From Culex pipiens pallens (Eukaryota > Arthropoda > Insecta > Diptera > Culicidae): a stretch of 64,000 nt of DNA. The translations under genes were made by a program, and so were the position numbers. This document shows, one piece after another, positions 31,679-44,613 of this stretch. The first letter of the stretch is position 1. Each line of letters begins with the position of its first letter. Below the pieces are notes generated by a model. It was not told the DNA's origin. It saw only the letters and a list, made by a program, of their open reading frames with translations, and did no database searches. Location: positions 3,858,382 to 3,922,381 of the forward strand of contig NC_068939.1 of assembly GCF_016801865.2 (NCBI RefSeq), given 5' to 3'.

Positions 31679-33201
31679 CCCTCTACTGCCCAAATTTTTT
31701 TTTCGAAAATTTTTATTTTTCCCTTGTTCAGGAGGTCATTTTGAGCAACTTTTGTTCTACGAAAATTTTTACTTCTCTTGTTTTATGTTTTTCTTGTTTC
31801 ATTTTTAGTATTTTAATTTGCATTTAACTTGTTTAGTTTATGTTTGTTTTTGGTAGTATTTGGCCTACTCTACCACCTCCTATCATTACATTTCGCCTAT
31901 CTAATTTTTTCATGTTTTTACAGTAACTTTTTCAATTTTTTGCATGTTTTTCACATTTTCTGCTATAAAATGGAACCATTATCATTTAAATTGTAAATAA
32001 ATGCGTAGAGGCATAGTCTGGGGCACTAGAAAAATTACTGCATCTTTCTTTTGACTTAACCCTCTTCCGCCCATGGTTACTCCAGAGCACCAAAACTTTG
32101 AACTCAAATATCTCGGAACTGACTCAACTTTTAATTGAGCTTTAAGTTGCAGGTGTTCATGTAGAATGTATACTAACATCTCCCCAAATTTTATCAAATT
32201 TGGTCAAGCACAAGCAAAGTTACAGTACGAAATGTAAACAAAAATGGGCAAATTTTAGGGAAATAAATAAGACCTGTTTTCAAAAGCCCGTAAAAATTAC
32301 CAAACACAAAATTTTATGAAACAAAAAATGTTTTGCTATCATTTGAACCTTGGACAAGAACCCCTGTGAATAACATTGTGAGTTTGGACCAATTTTGAGT
32401 GTTTTTCAACCTTTTTCATTTGGTGCACCAGAGCACCACCTAGGCATATGAGCAACTAAATATTTAGGAGCACTTTTTTCTAAATTACAGAAAAAGCTTA
32501 TTTTTACCAAAACAAAAGTTTATAAACGTTTTGACTATTCATAAACAAGACAAAACATTGTTATTAGACCGATGGTTTTATTATTTTCCTTATTTTTCAT
32601 GAAAATGGTTGTTTGTGAGTTTTGAATGAGCCAATCAAAGAAATCTGAAAATGCAGAGATTTTTGAATTTGTAATTCATACTTCAGAAATATGGTCTTAC
32701 AGCAAAGAATAAGTAGTTTTTAACACATTTCGAAGCATTTTCAAACAACTGAACCAATAGATTTGAAGAAAACGAGATTTTGTGATTTAAAAAAAAGTTG
32801 CTCATCTTCCTGATGGTGCTCTGGTGCACCACTTCAAATTCAACTTTTTTGCACCAATTCGATGTTTATGGGTCAAAGTAAAGTATTTCCTGCAATATTG
32901 TACCAAAATTTAGCCATTTACTATTTTTACGATAAGCAAACAGCTCTGGGCGTTAGAGGGTTAAAATATAGGAAATGTTAGTAAAAAACACAGCTAAAGT
33001 TGACCCCTAAAAAAATTAAATTTTTAAAAAGCATTGGCAAAGTCACATAAAACAAGTCAAACTTCCAACCCTAAAATTTTCCAAAATTTTAAAAGTTCTT
33101 CTTTCTAATGCTTTTTAAAGATCAAAAATTGGTTGAAAAATGGATTTTTGGCGATTTTTTAAATCGAAGCCCGTCTAGAGGCGGGGTTGGGTTGTAGAGG
33201 G
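31679..33201. mobile_element. TTAA element, 'CCCTCTAC' family, copy 2, with a nested insertion
   Basis: The ends CCCTCTACTGCCC and GGTTGTAGAGGG are flanked by TTAA (31675-31678 and 33202-33205). It is the reverse-orientation homologue of 15887-16503. It is split at 32060-32960 by another TTAA element; the sibling shows the unsplit sequence. Confidence 0.85.
32060..32960. mobile_element. TTAA element nested inside a relative
   Basis: The ends CCCTCTTCCGCCC and GGGCGTTAGAGGG are inverted repeats. TTAA flanks at 32056-32059 and 32961-32964. The interior differs from the host element and includes an inverted GAGCACC/GGTGCTC pair (about 32094, 32815). Related ends with a different body suggest mobilisation by one transposase. 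Confidence 0.82.
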
Positions 33202-33205
33202 TTAA

Positions 33206-33480
33206 ATTGCAGAAAATTGCGTAGAGGCACAGTCTACAAAAATAATACATACCTTATTTTACAAAAAATATAAGAAATATTAGTGTAAAACAAAGCCAAA
33301 GTTGACTCCAGAAAATTGTCGTTTTTAAAAACATAGGCAAAGTCGCATAAAACAAGTCAAACTTCTTACCTTACAATTTTCTAAAATTTAAAAAGTTCTT
33401 CTTACCAATGCTTTGTAAAGATCAAAAAATGATTTTTGAAGATTTTTTAGATCGAAGCCCGCCTAGAGGTCGAGTTCACC
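33206..33480. repeat. Truncated third copy of the TTAA-family right half
   Basis: It repeats the order seen in 32970-33190 (GCGTAGAGGCA, GGCAAAGTCGCATAAAACAA, ATCGAAGCCCG) directly after the complete element, without the terminal TTAA. It looks like a tandem or recombination remnant. Confidence 0.6.
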
Positions 33481-34041
33481 AAATAATTCAATAAAGCAAT
33501 GAATCGACTCCAAATCGAGTATTTAGTTATCCCGACTTAGATAAATTTCAACGATTTTACAAACTTTCTTATTGGATATATCAATAATTCAAAAGAGCAA
33601 CTTTAAAATGTTTAGGTTTCAAGTTATTTTAGCGAAAAATAATTACCTTGTCAAAATTGGTCAATATTTGTCCACAGTTTCAAAAGAATTTGATAAAATA
33701 CTGTAATACCAAAATAATTTAAAAATTTAGCATCCTGGCTTAGAACATTTCCCACAATATCAAGTCATTTTCTCCTACTTAATTTAAAAAATCAAAGTTT
33801 GAAATCGGTTTGCAATAAAAGCATTCGCTTTGAGACATCATTTTAGCGCAAAATTAAAGAACTTGTCAAATTGGTCAAAATTCAAAATCAAAATCAATTT
33901 GAGTAATACAGTAATATCAAAAAATACCTCAATTTGGTATCCGTTCATTGACAAATGATGCAATTTTGCAATATCAAAACAATATCATAAATTGGTATGA
34001 TACAAAATTTTGCTCTTGCGTAATCCTTAAGACAATTTTGA

Positions 34042-34190
34042 GGACCCCGTGGCGCGGTGATTTGCGGCTTAGGCTGCCGATCCCTCATGTGTGCTAAGAG
34101 GCCCGGGTTCGATTCCCGCCCATCTCCTCTGGGTGTTCTGTGTTTGTCCCGTTTAGTTAGTAAATTCAGTCTGAAAAGACGGTGTGATGT
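34042..34190 (+). mobile_element. tRNA-derived SINE
   Basis: Begins GGACCCCGTGGCGCGG, with A-box-like TGGCGCGGTGATTTGCGG and B box GGTTCGATTCCC at about 34108-34119, then a short body with GTCTGAAAAGACGG. The 3' boundary is uncertain. Confidence 0.72.
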
Positions 34191-34990
34191 CTATTATTTT
34201 TAAAGGGTTCAGGAATACCAAAATTTGGCACGGATACCAAAGAAAGGTATTATCACGCATTTCCCATTTTATTTGCCCATGCTCGGATATGGATGCAGTT
34301 TGGATCAAAATCATATGCTCTTTCAGAAAAAACCAAATCTATTCAGTACTTTGTTCTAGAAATCTGAATAAAATCCAATTTTTTTTTCGCAAAAATTTAT
34401 GAACTTAATAACACGTAGCCTTATGTGTGGGACAAACATGCTTTGTGTTTTTTCTCAGCATGCTGAACATTTATGCGAAAAAGGGCAGTAAAGCGACCTC
34501 TAAACTTTAAATGATTTCGCTAAAAATTTACACAGATCCTTAATTTTGCCTAAGGAATCGAGCTAGAGGGTATTTCTTAAAACCTTTTTTTCTTTTAGTC
34601 ACCCTAGTGCGAATGATAAAGGGGTCTTAAAACATAGTGTTTTGGGCGAATCGGGACAGCTGCCTTGTTACTGAACAATATTTTGATATTTTCTATTGGT
34701 TTTGGATCGAACAGACAACAAAAATAGTACATCGTTTTCCAAGTTTCAAACTATTAAATGCCTTAAAAACTGCTGTCTCTATTTAGACTGTAATCCCGAT
34801 TCACACCGGTTGACTGAACATCAAAAAGTGCCCTTGGTTGTCCAGTACCATAAAATCATACAAAAAAAGTACGGAACAGACCGAAGCAACACCAAAATTT
34901 GCTATTCCAAGGGCAAATGAATAACATCTTTCCGTTAGAATATCTCATTAATAGAATAAAAAACAATGGAGTTTTCTGTAAGACTTTTTT
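34191..34990. repeat. Degraded repeat related to 37.7-38.6 and 53.3-53.5 kb
   Basis: Shares TTCTAGAA and the ACACGTAGCCTTAT block (34411) with inverted sequence at about 38285, and the GCTGTCTCTATTTAGACTG / GTTGACTG block (34772-34815) with 53430-53475. No termini located. Confidence 0.45.
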
Positions 34991-37303
34991 TTATTATTTT
35001 CTTTTTTTCGTTATTTTTCCATGCTCGGGAAACAGCAAGGAAATGGAATTTTAAAGAAGAATAAAATAAATAACTATCTTATTACATTCTCTACAACACG
35101 AGTCTAGCCGGACTTGAAACACCAGACTTGACGTTCCAACATAGATAAGAACCAATCGAAACGAAAATGACCAAAACAGACCAAAAACGTCTTATCGTCA
35201 ACTGTCACTTTGGTTCGTTCCCAATCTTTGCAACAAAGGCAATATATGTCACGAATGTTACAGATAATTGCGCTATGTTGTTCCGTTGGCATGTACCAAT
35301 GTAGGACTTTACAGAAGATTCCAAATGATGGAAAACTTGACACTGTCCTTCATAATTTCATTGTCGTTTGATGATTAGATGAATCAGGCTGACACTAAAG
35401 TGAGTGTAAATGGTGAGTTATCAGTTTTGATAAGGGTGTCATTAGTGAGTGCTTGTTTGTGTGTGTGTGTTTTTGTTGATAGCACGTAACCGTCCATGAC
35501 AGTGAATTTAATATCGTTTGATTTCGTCATATTTTTTTTTATCAACCCTTCACTTTGATTTGCAAACAGTGGGGAATTTATAAAAACCGCAATCAATTTG
35601 GTCATCTAATCGTTTTTCCACCGCAATGACCACCAGTCGGGTCCATATGTGGGATTATGGCAATAAAATGCGATTGGGCTTGTTGTTTTTAAATGCAAAA
35701 CACAAACAAGCTTCCTTTGCGATCAACGTGGAGCCAGCATGCACTCATGGCTTTGCTTGTAAACGCATCCAGCGGTGCATAAAAAAATAAAGCTAAAATT
35801 TACTCTCCACATGTGCATGGCTTTTCTATATAAAATCCAAATAATAACATAAAAGTGGCCTTTTCCAAACAAGCACACAAACACACGAGTGTGGTGGTTT
35901 AAAAAAGGGGAAATGCAGACAACCACCGACCAAAATGCATAAAAATTGTTAATGTGAAAACCGCGCGCACTCAAAGAAACACATTATCTCTCGCAAAGGG
36001 TGCGGGGAGGGGAAAAAAGGGAACGAATTGTAACTTCATTTTCCGCATTGTTTGAGTTTTCACTCTCGGGCGCAGGCGGGCATCTTTCATTTTTCTTCAA
36101 AACATGGCTCCATGAGCATTCATGCACACCACCGGGATATGTGCAATGTCATGTGAAATTTGCACGTGCTGCTGCTGAGCATTTATGTTCGCGCATGGGC
36201 TAACAATTGTACCTACAACCGGTGGTTTTAACACCGAGGTCACGAGAAATGGCGGCGGCTTAGACGTTCTGGTGAATAGACTGTGTTGATTGGATGTTTT
36301 CACATGTCAGGCGGTGATTTTTTCTAAACTCTTCGTCATTGTTACATTGTCTTCTAAGAATGAACTGCGAAGGTTGAAGCTTTCTTTGAAATAATTGCCC
36401 GATAATTTTCACACTACACAACCTTCGGGTGATAAGGGGAGCATGTAACCATAACACGTTTTTAATGAAAATTGTGTGTCAACAAAATTTTCATCCCACG
36501 CACAGCAATTCAAACAATTGATGAAGTTTGGATATTCATCTCTGACTGACGTCGGCTTTGTGCTGTTGTGCACGCTTGAGTGATTAATAGCCATTGAATT
36601 TGTATTCAAGACAAAAACTATTCATTAGGTTTGGGCACTTTTTCGACACAAAATTGAAACCTGAAAGGTTTTGCTTGTCTTGCTAACCAACTGTGAGCAA
36701 ATTAATTTGCAATCAATGGTGAGTGTTTGTTTTTTTTTGGCAATATCGTTTCGCCACCTGAGAAAATCAAATCACTGCCAAATTGCCATTTTGCCCAACT
36801 CTCCCTATGCAATCAAAATCTCGCGTACGTAATGAATTACAAGAAAAGTGTCCAAAATGAGAGCTTATGACGCATTTGTGTGCGGAAAAGCTCAACGCGC
36901 TCGTAAAAGCATGCAATGAAACAAAACAAAAAAAAAGGCCGAAACAAAATGAAAAATGTGTTTTGTTATGATTGCCGCGCCGTATCTGATGTCACTTTGT
37001 TGTTTGGGAAAGTGCTGAAATAACGGCGGGAGAGAGAGAGAGAGAGAGAAAAGGGTAATTTTCAGTTGGCGCGTGATGTGTGTCGAATGCAGATATGGTT
37101 GGCCCGAAAGAGAGGGAAAAACGACAACTGCATCGAAATGATTTTTGTTTTGTGTGCAAACAATTGTTTTGCTTTACGTAACAGTTGATTTAAAACTGAA
37201 AAAAAAACCCAACAAAAAACATAATCATGTCCTAATATGAATCCAGTTTTGAAAGATTTGTTTCAAATTACATCTTACTTTTTGCAAATTACTTAATTTT
37301 ATT
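34991..37303. other. Low-repeat island in GIPC intron 1
   Basis: Base composition is balanced, with no transposon termini seen. A GA microsatellite sits at about 37030-37050 and a GT run near 35456-35472. Chance frames only. A candidate place for regulatory elements, with no specific site identified. Confidence 0.4.
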
Positions 37304-37309
37304 GAGCCG

Positions 37310-37446
37310 GGACCCGTGGTGTAGGGGTAAGCGTGGTTGCCTCTCACCCAGTCGGCCTGAGTTCGATCCCAGAAGCCTTCGGACACCTAGTTTTGAGTAA
37401 GAATCTCGCAATCGAGAACGCCAAGGCAATGCTGTAGAGCGAACAA
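37310..37446 (+). mobile_element. tRNA-derived SINE
   Basis: The head is GGGACCCGTGGTGTAGGGGT with GGTAAGCGTGGTTGCCTCTC, then B-box-like GAGTTCGATCCC, a short body, and a T/A-rich tail from about 37447. Related to the SINE at 14908-15175. Confidence 0.78.
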
Positions 37447-40009
37447 TTTATTTTTATTTTATTTTTTTATTTACTTATTTTTATTAAGTTTTTGCTCCTA
37501 CAAAACCAAAAATTCCAAGAATTTCGCCACTTTTTTGGTGTGTATAAAACACCTTATTGATCAGAAAATTCCTTTCCAAAGTTCATAAAAAAATACAATG
37601 GAAAGTCGATTTGCGAAAGAGAGAGGTTTTTTTTTCATACAACTCCATACTTTTTTGTCATACACAATTTGCGTGTGAGTATATAAAAACCTGGTTTAAA
37701 TAGTGTCTTGGGCAATTATATGTATTTATTAGGACCATTAAAAAAGTTACCCTTGAAAAAACTTTTTTTTTAATTTCACATTTCAGCATTTCATGTTGAA
37801 TTGCTGTAATTCAAAATCGTTTGCTTTTATAATAATGCATAGTTGCAAAATGAGGTCTCAAAGTTAGGATTTTTTAAATGTATTTTTTATGAAATATTTG
37901 AAAATTTATTAATTATTATTAATCATTGCAATAGAATAGATTTTAGATTATGTTACCCCTGGTTTAAAATTTTGAGATATTTTTTTCAAAAATGATGCAA
38001 CGACTTTGTTGACAACTGGTTGGTGTGACACAGCCTCTAACAAATTTATTGAAAAAAAAACTTTTTGCAATTCCGTCGTGAAACTACTTACATTCCCAGT
38101 CATTCTCGAACGACGAAACAACATACTTTTCTCTACCAGAAATTAAAGAATGGAAAATTAATACCTTTCAATACCAGTTCTGAAAAGTTCTATTTTTCAG
38201 CACTGAACTGCCGCTCTAATCGAGTCTGTCCCATATGTAAAAACAGCAAGTCGAGAAAAAAGCATGTCAAATTTGTCCCGACCATAAGGCTACGTGTTCA
38301 CGAAAACGTGGATTTTCTCCGGTTTTCTAGAACAAAGTACTAAATTTTATGGGTTTTTCTGCTAGTTTTCATGATTTCGAAACAAACTGCATTATTACTT
38401 CAAAATTGACGAAATTACATATGGGACATCAAACTCCATTCAAAAAACGTTTTCAGAATTTCAAAAAATGTTGTTCAAACTTGATTTTTTCAGCACTCTT
38501 CGTAATTATCCAACTCGGTAAACCTCGTTCGATAAATGTACGACTCAAGAAAAAAAATCTTCTTTTTGCAACGAGTAGCATAAACTGCTATTCTTCAGAA
38601 TTAAACCATAAGCCTTCATTTTTCAACTCTTTCAACACTTCGATTTACAATTAAATTGTTGTTAAATCTTTTAGTCTAAAGTTCAAAATGAATTTTGATA
38701 TTCATCGGAAGCCTGTTGGCCCCGACGCACCCTAAACAGGTCATCACAAATCAGTAGCTCACCACACCTGACGAGTCCATCCACTTCCTTGCATGAGTTT
38801 CATCTCGGCATCATAACTGCCGCAACTGCGCCCCGCGATCGAGTGATGTAAAAGAGATTTATTATTTTTTTATGCTGCTGCGGCGTTTGATTTTGTAACA
38901 CAAAAGCTGCAAAGAAGCAGACAGAAACGCATGAAACAACTAATGACGATTGTACAATTGTGGTGCAGTGTGCAACAGGCGTTTCCTGCAAGAAGTCCAC
39001 GGTGCAAAAGTGCAAAACAAGGTCAGGTCGCGACGGTTGCAAGCGAAAAATAGAAAAAAAAAATAGATTCATACTAATAATTGCACTGCACCTTAAGTCA
39101 TCGGTTGACGGGTGGTGGTGGTGCTAACGAGCTTAAATCGAAAGCCGCCCCTCAATGATGATGAACAAACAAAAACAAGCAACTAATGTCTCCACGGTTG
39201 AGTGGAACGCGACTTGAAGCTCGAATCGTAATTGACACATTTGTCTGTCGTTTGTTGTGCTGGTGGAATTTTGTGGAAAACACCGTTTGTCGCCTTGAAC
39301 TACCGCTGAAGGTCTGAGGCATGCAAGTTGCTCTTGCTTCATGGCTGTGTACTCGACTCTATGAGAAGCTGTAATTAAAGTTCTTGTGGTGGAACATCAA
39401 TGTTTTGCATGGTCATTTTAAAGCAACGTGTTTTGTGGAGAAAACACGTTTGAACTTGACGTGAGATTAATTGAAAACATTATGTTACGATTAGTTTTAA
39501 ATTAGTCAAAGAGGTTGCTCTAACTTTATAGATGCATGCCTTTTTCATTGTCTTCAGCTATTTTTTTTAATTCAAGTTTGAGTCATTTTGAATTGTTTTC
39601 CAAAACATAAAACAGTGGTTCTTGTTATATTTTATGTATTTTTATTTGCATTTATGTTATTAAGTTAATTTTTGTTTCTGATAGTATTTAGCTTATTCTA
39701 CCTCCGCCTTTCATTAGCTTTTTAGTTTTTTTCGTATCTTTTATGCAATTTAAACTGGCTCAAATATTCAAAATCTTTCCGAAAAATCAGGTGGCAAAAA
39801 AATAATGAACACTAGACGTTTGAATAAACATTTCGCCTAAAATTTTGTTTTGCTATGAAAATTATACAGATTGCTTGTATCTATTTTTGGCTGAATATAA
39901 CATTGTTTTAAATGCAGAACAAAACCACTTGATTTATGAATGATATTTAAGTAGAAAATGGGTGTTTTTTCAAATTCATAAAAAAAACATTTATTTAGGT
40001 AATAATCTT
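37447..40009. other. Intronic DNA, repeat remnants and a low-repeat island
   Basis: From 37447 to 38700 it is AT-rich repeat DNA, including the inverted relative of the 34.2-34.5 kb block. From 38700 to 39450 it is GC-balanced with no repeats seen. From 39450 to 40009 it is AT-rich. No gene recognised. Confidence 0.4.
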
Positions 40010-41010
40010 TCTTAACATTTTTCAAAAACTGCTCATGTTTCATAAAATGCAAAAACTTAAAAAATATTAAAAAAAAAAACTTTTAAGCTGGTATTTTTTA
40101 AAGGAATCTTTCATACCAAAACAATGCAAAACATTCAAAAATAAATGAAAACTCATCCACTCTTCAACCCTTTCAGGCCAGATTGGTTATTTATGACCCA
40201 AAAATGAAAATTTCATTAAATAAAAATTAAACTAGCCTATAATTTTCGCATGGTCGTAAGAATCATTTTCCCACAATTAACTAAAAAAAAATATTTTTGA
40301 AAATTCAGGCTTCAAAGGGTTAAACTATCCACAGAACTGTTCATATTTAAAAGAACGCAAAAACGCATAGAAATTATTTTTTGAAAAACCTATTTGTTTT
40401 CAAAAAAACTGCTTCCGTTCGAAAAGATGTCAATAAATAAAGAAAAAGTTTTGAAAAACCAATTTATTTTCAAAGAACAAGAGAGACATGTTTAAAAGAA
40501 TGCGAAAACTAATGGAAGTTATTTGTTTAACAACCTAATAATTTTTTATGAATATTAATCTCATGGAAATATTAATTTGAAAGATTTGGTCATATTTGAA
40601 AATAATTAAAAAACAAACTGTTTTTTTTTAAATGATTTATTTTTATAGAACTAGTTTGTAGAAAATAATGCGAAAAATCTCAGCAGCATCTGTTAAAATG
40701 TCCAAAGAACCAATCCAATGAATTTGATCATGTTTGAAAGAATAGAAAAATTACAGAAAGGCTTTTTTTTAGAAACCCCATTTATTTTCAAAGAACTGGT
40801 CATGTTGTAAAGAATTCTAAAACTCCCCGAAATGGATGAAATCATTTTTTTTAAATGTCCAAAGAACTGGTAATATTTGAAAGAATGCAAAAACTACCCG
40901 AATTAAAAAAATCATCTTCAAAATAGTAACAAAAAAAAGTTTTTTGATAACCAATTCATTTTCAAAGAACTGGTCATGTTTGAAGAGATTTATATAACTG
41001 GAATAATTTA
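40010..41010. repeat. Degenerate tandem array, about eight units
   Basis: The motif 'TTTTCAAAGAACTGGTCATGTTTGAAAGAATGCAAAAACT' (shown in parts: TTTTCAAAGAACTGG, then TCATGTTTGAAAGAA, then TGCAAAAACT) recurs with variation near 40020, 40325, 40463, 40725, 40785, 40858 and 40952. The spacing is irregular, about 70-300 bp. It looks like an old, decayed minisatellite. Confidence 0.6.
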
Positions 41011-42439
41011 GAAAGCATTTTGTGGTACGTTTTGCTCCAAAAGTTCAAAGTTGGGCATGAAATGTTTTTATCCCAATATTTTTTTTTGTCAATGAAAGCG
41101 TTGCAAATGTCATTTTTTCAAAGTTGTTGTCCCCCCATACCCCATAATTTCAAACTTAATTATTCCAAGGATCCAACTTGATGGCCAAACGTTCTTCAAC
41201 AGATGAATGAAAATGAAAACGTTGAACCAACGGAACTTTGTTTCCAGTAGCAGCCAGCCACAGTCTGTGTGACGACAACGGCCATCGAAAGAGAAATTTG
41301 CGCTCGACTCCTCGCCAGCCAAAGACTGGTTTGGCCGGCCATCGTCGTCGTCGAGAGCGTCTAATTTAAAGTGAAACTACCTTATAGCGACCAAACGGCC
41401 AAACAGCCAAAAGTGGCCACACTGTAGTATAGAGTAGACGACGGGGCTCTCCTCCTAATCGGGGGCAGTCCGGAAGGCGGCCCCCGGACAATGACTTTTG
41501 CGCTCGTTTGGCGGCTGCAGTTTGTCGTCAGCCCGGGTGAAGTTTGCGATTGCAATCACCTTATCACAGGAGGTCCATCTTAAGCGGATGCTGCGTGGTT
41601 CGGCCACATTGGGGAGGGGGAAGGACACGCGGCAACACTGTTGTTGGGGTTCAACGACTATTTTGTTGCTGATATGGCCTCAAAGAGCCAAGTCGTGCGG
41701 TGGTCACTTTCTATCGGACTCGGAAGATCTGGTTTGTTTAGATGCTTGTTTGGATGGTGTGTTTGAAGTTTTCAACCCGCTCTGGAGACTTCATTCAGAC
41801 TTTGGACGACGAACGTGTGTGTGTGTGATCAAATTAATTAGACGACGTTGGCAGTCTCCTCTCGGTAGCAGCAGTGGAAGGTGAAAATTTGTACCTGTTT
41901 TCGGCTGGACTTGGGAGGTGGCTCCCCAGTTTGTTTCACGACTTGTCGGTGTTGCTGGACGGAACGGACGGACGGTTGTAAAATATAACAGCGAAATTAG
42001 CATTCCAAGCGAAAGTGAAACACTTAGACTGGCTGCTGCTGGAGCTCGTTTTGAGAGGGTGTGATGGCACTAACGAGCGTTTAAACGGAGAGTGGTCTCG
42101 ATAAGTTATTATTTATGGCTTGTCATTAATCTTTTAGTTGACGTTATTCCTAGTAAATGAGCAAATTATGGACAAAGAAGAAAAAATCAACATACAGATA
42201 CTCACTTTAATTTTAACGCAATTTGCTGCAACTTAAACGTTAATCAATTAACTTTATACAAAAAACATGAAAATGAAACAAAAAATACAAAATGTAAATG
42301 GTAAAATATTTGACTTAAACACTATCAAACGACAATCATGCAAAAAAAAAATACAATTAGTAATTTTGACAACAACTTTTAAAAATTTTGGTACCAGCTT
42401 AAGGCACCATTGAAATTTAGAATATGTTTTTGACCGAAC
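41011..42439. other. GC-balanced intronic island
   Basis: From 41200 to 42080 the DNA is unusually GC-rich for the intron, with a GTCGTCGTCGTCGAGAG run near 41345. Overlapping frames on both strands (41498-41884 plus, 41791-42003 minus) show no domain. The composition resembles the GIPC promoter region, so it could be regulatory or hold an unseen 5' exon. Confidence 0.35.
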
Positions 42440-42690
42440 TTCACTAAAAAAAATATACATCCAGAAATGGGCAGCGCACACCCGAGAGAATAGTGATGCC
42501 ATTCACGGACACAGTGAACACAGTTCGAGATGGGCGAGAGAATCTTTCTCTCAAGGTTCATTTCAAAAAAAGTTCATCTGTCAAACAAAAAACCAAAAGT
42601 GTCGACTACGGGAATCGAACCAGACAACTTCGGCAAACTAACCCAATGACTTAACTGCCTCGGCCACCACAGCTTGCTGGCTAAAGAGTG
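42440..42690 (-). mobile_element. tRNA-derived SINE, minus strand
   Basis: On the minus strand the head reads TGGTGGCCGAGGCAGTTAAG (A-box region) and then CTGGTTCGATTCCCG (B box) at about 42613-42627, followed by a body with runs of T and GAGAGAAAGATT. The boundaries are approximate. Confidence 0.7.
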
Positions 42691-42915
42691 GTCAGATGCC
42701 GATGTATGACACTTGTTGGAGATTTACACATTTGTTATGATGGTCATACAAAATGTGCATTTGAATATTTGGAAATCTGTATCTAAAGAAGGGCTTTTCT
42801 GGCCGATTTGGTATCTTCGAAAAAAATTTAGGCTGTTATTAAGAATTTTCATACAAAAATAGGTACAGGGGGGAAATCCTATTATTTTTATTTGACTTTA
42901 TATCACAAAATTGAT

Positions 42916-42983
42916 GCCTCTGTGCTCGCATGCACTAGACTTGCTGGTTTTCCTATCTAGTTAGCATATAAGAGCACAGAGGC
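42916..42983. repeat. 68-bp inverted-repeat insertion
   Basis: The ends GCCTCTGTGCTC and GAGCACAGAGGC are exact complements. It sits inside foldback-family sequence (about 42770-43050). Confidence 0.6.
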
Positions 42984-43050
42984 TTCGAAATGTTGATCCC
43001 CAAAATACTTATTTTTTAATTCTCGATTTTTTTTTTGTATTTTTTAGGGG

Positions 43051-44068
43051 GAATCTGGTTCCAGAGACATGCATTTTTGAAAAAAATGGTGTATGGAAAA
43101 CATCTGAAAAATGTCAAGCAAACAAAATTTAAGGGTGAAATTAAAAAAAAATATGATGAAATTTTTCAAGAATTGTTCAGTTTTCTTGCAATTTAAAAAT
43201 ACTTCATGAAGGAAAAGCACCCCTGTAAGCGAAATTTGTAGGATTTTTTCTAAGCATTTCGAAAACAAGTAGTGTCCTTCATGAAGAGTTTATAAATTGC
43301 AAAAAACTGCACATTTATCGAAAAATTTGACATTAAAATGCATATAACTTGAAAAATGTGTACTTTATCAAAACACGTTTAGCAATTTTTGATAGCAAAA
43401 AAAAATTATAGTTGAATAATTTTCAGCTCTTCTAAAATATTTTTATTTTTTCTGTCATTTCTCCCTTCCATCCTTAACCCGATGCAAAGTGTTATACTAA
43501 TAGGCTATCGTTTCCAATAAATTTAAAATTTTAAATGACGAAACGGTTTATTTTTCTTCATCAAAAATTACAGAATCGAAAAGTATTATTTTTCTATATA
43601 CAAGTGCTGAAATGACTTTTCAGAAACTTTTCAGCACTCGAATGAATGCTATTTTTGGCGAAGAAAAGAAGATCATTCGAAAATGATTGGAAATCTCGTT
43701 AGCTGAATGTACGACTTGTGCATGTTTTTTTGTTTAGTTTTTAATTATTTTAATTTAGAAAAAAAAATGCGAAATTTCTGTCGATCGGCTGAAGTTATTT
43801 TCTGTGAGACGTTTAATTATATTCTTAAAACCATTTATATACCTGTTCAACATTGTTGGCAGTATCCACAGTAGCCACTACAGCATAAATAAATAATAAC
43901 TAATAAATTATGGGTTTGACGGACTCGCATTACCCAGACGGTAACCTTGACTGCGTGAGAGTGAGATTGAAACCCATCACCTTGTCTTGGCCACTTGCAT
44001 TCCGAGCCTGTTGAAGTGACACTGAATGGCCCAAGGGTTTCCAGCAAGGCCTCAGACTGGCAAGTAAT
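43051..44068. other. Intronic DNA left of the 44.0-47.5 kb insertion
   Basis: AT-rich to about 43830. From 43840 to 44052 it is GC-balanced sequence whose minus strand has a 66-codon frame of unknown meaning. The segment GGGTTTCCAG at about 44035 is mirrored by CTGGAAACCC at 47564 beyond the insertion, so the target was itself a small inverted repeat. Confidence 0.45.
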
Positions 44069-44613
44069 TAATAATTACTTTGATTTTGAGCTGGTAATTA
44101 GGTAGTTCTTTAATTACTTATTAATTCATGCTAATTAGAGTAATTTAAAGTAATTAATCGGAAATTAAAATAATTTTTGAGTGATTCAAGTAATTGATTT
44201 TTTTAAATTGTACTTTTTCAACGAAACTAATGACTTTTTATATATAATCTATTATAACAATATTTAATTAATTTCAAATAAGAGTGAAACTCAAAGATTA
44301 AAAAAGACTGGTTCTGTATGTAGAAGGCCTTATTCACCATAGTTCTCTCCTATGCTTTTCCTTCTAATAGGCAGTCAAAATTATTTGAAGTTTATGTGGA
44401 TCAAATATTTAAAACCGAAATGTACTTAATTATCATTGATAAAAACAAAATTTTCAAAGGATAACCATTTAAAAATCAATAAAAATAAAAATATGTTTTT
44501 TAAATATTTTTTTATAATCTGCAGAAATTGACACTATTGACAGTCCTGTAATATCTCTCTATTAAGAGCTAAGCTATTTTCCCGAAAAAAATCCAAATAT
44601 TTCTGAGACAAAT

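Noticed and set aside
41498..42003. 128- and 70-codon frames in the GC-rich island
   Set aside because: No domain, overlapping on opposite strands, no splice context supporting an exon.
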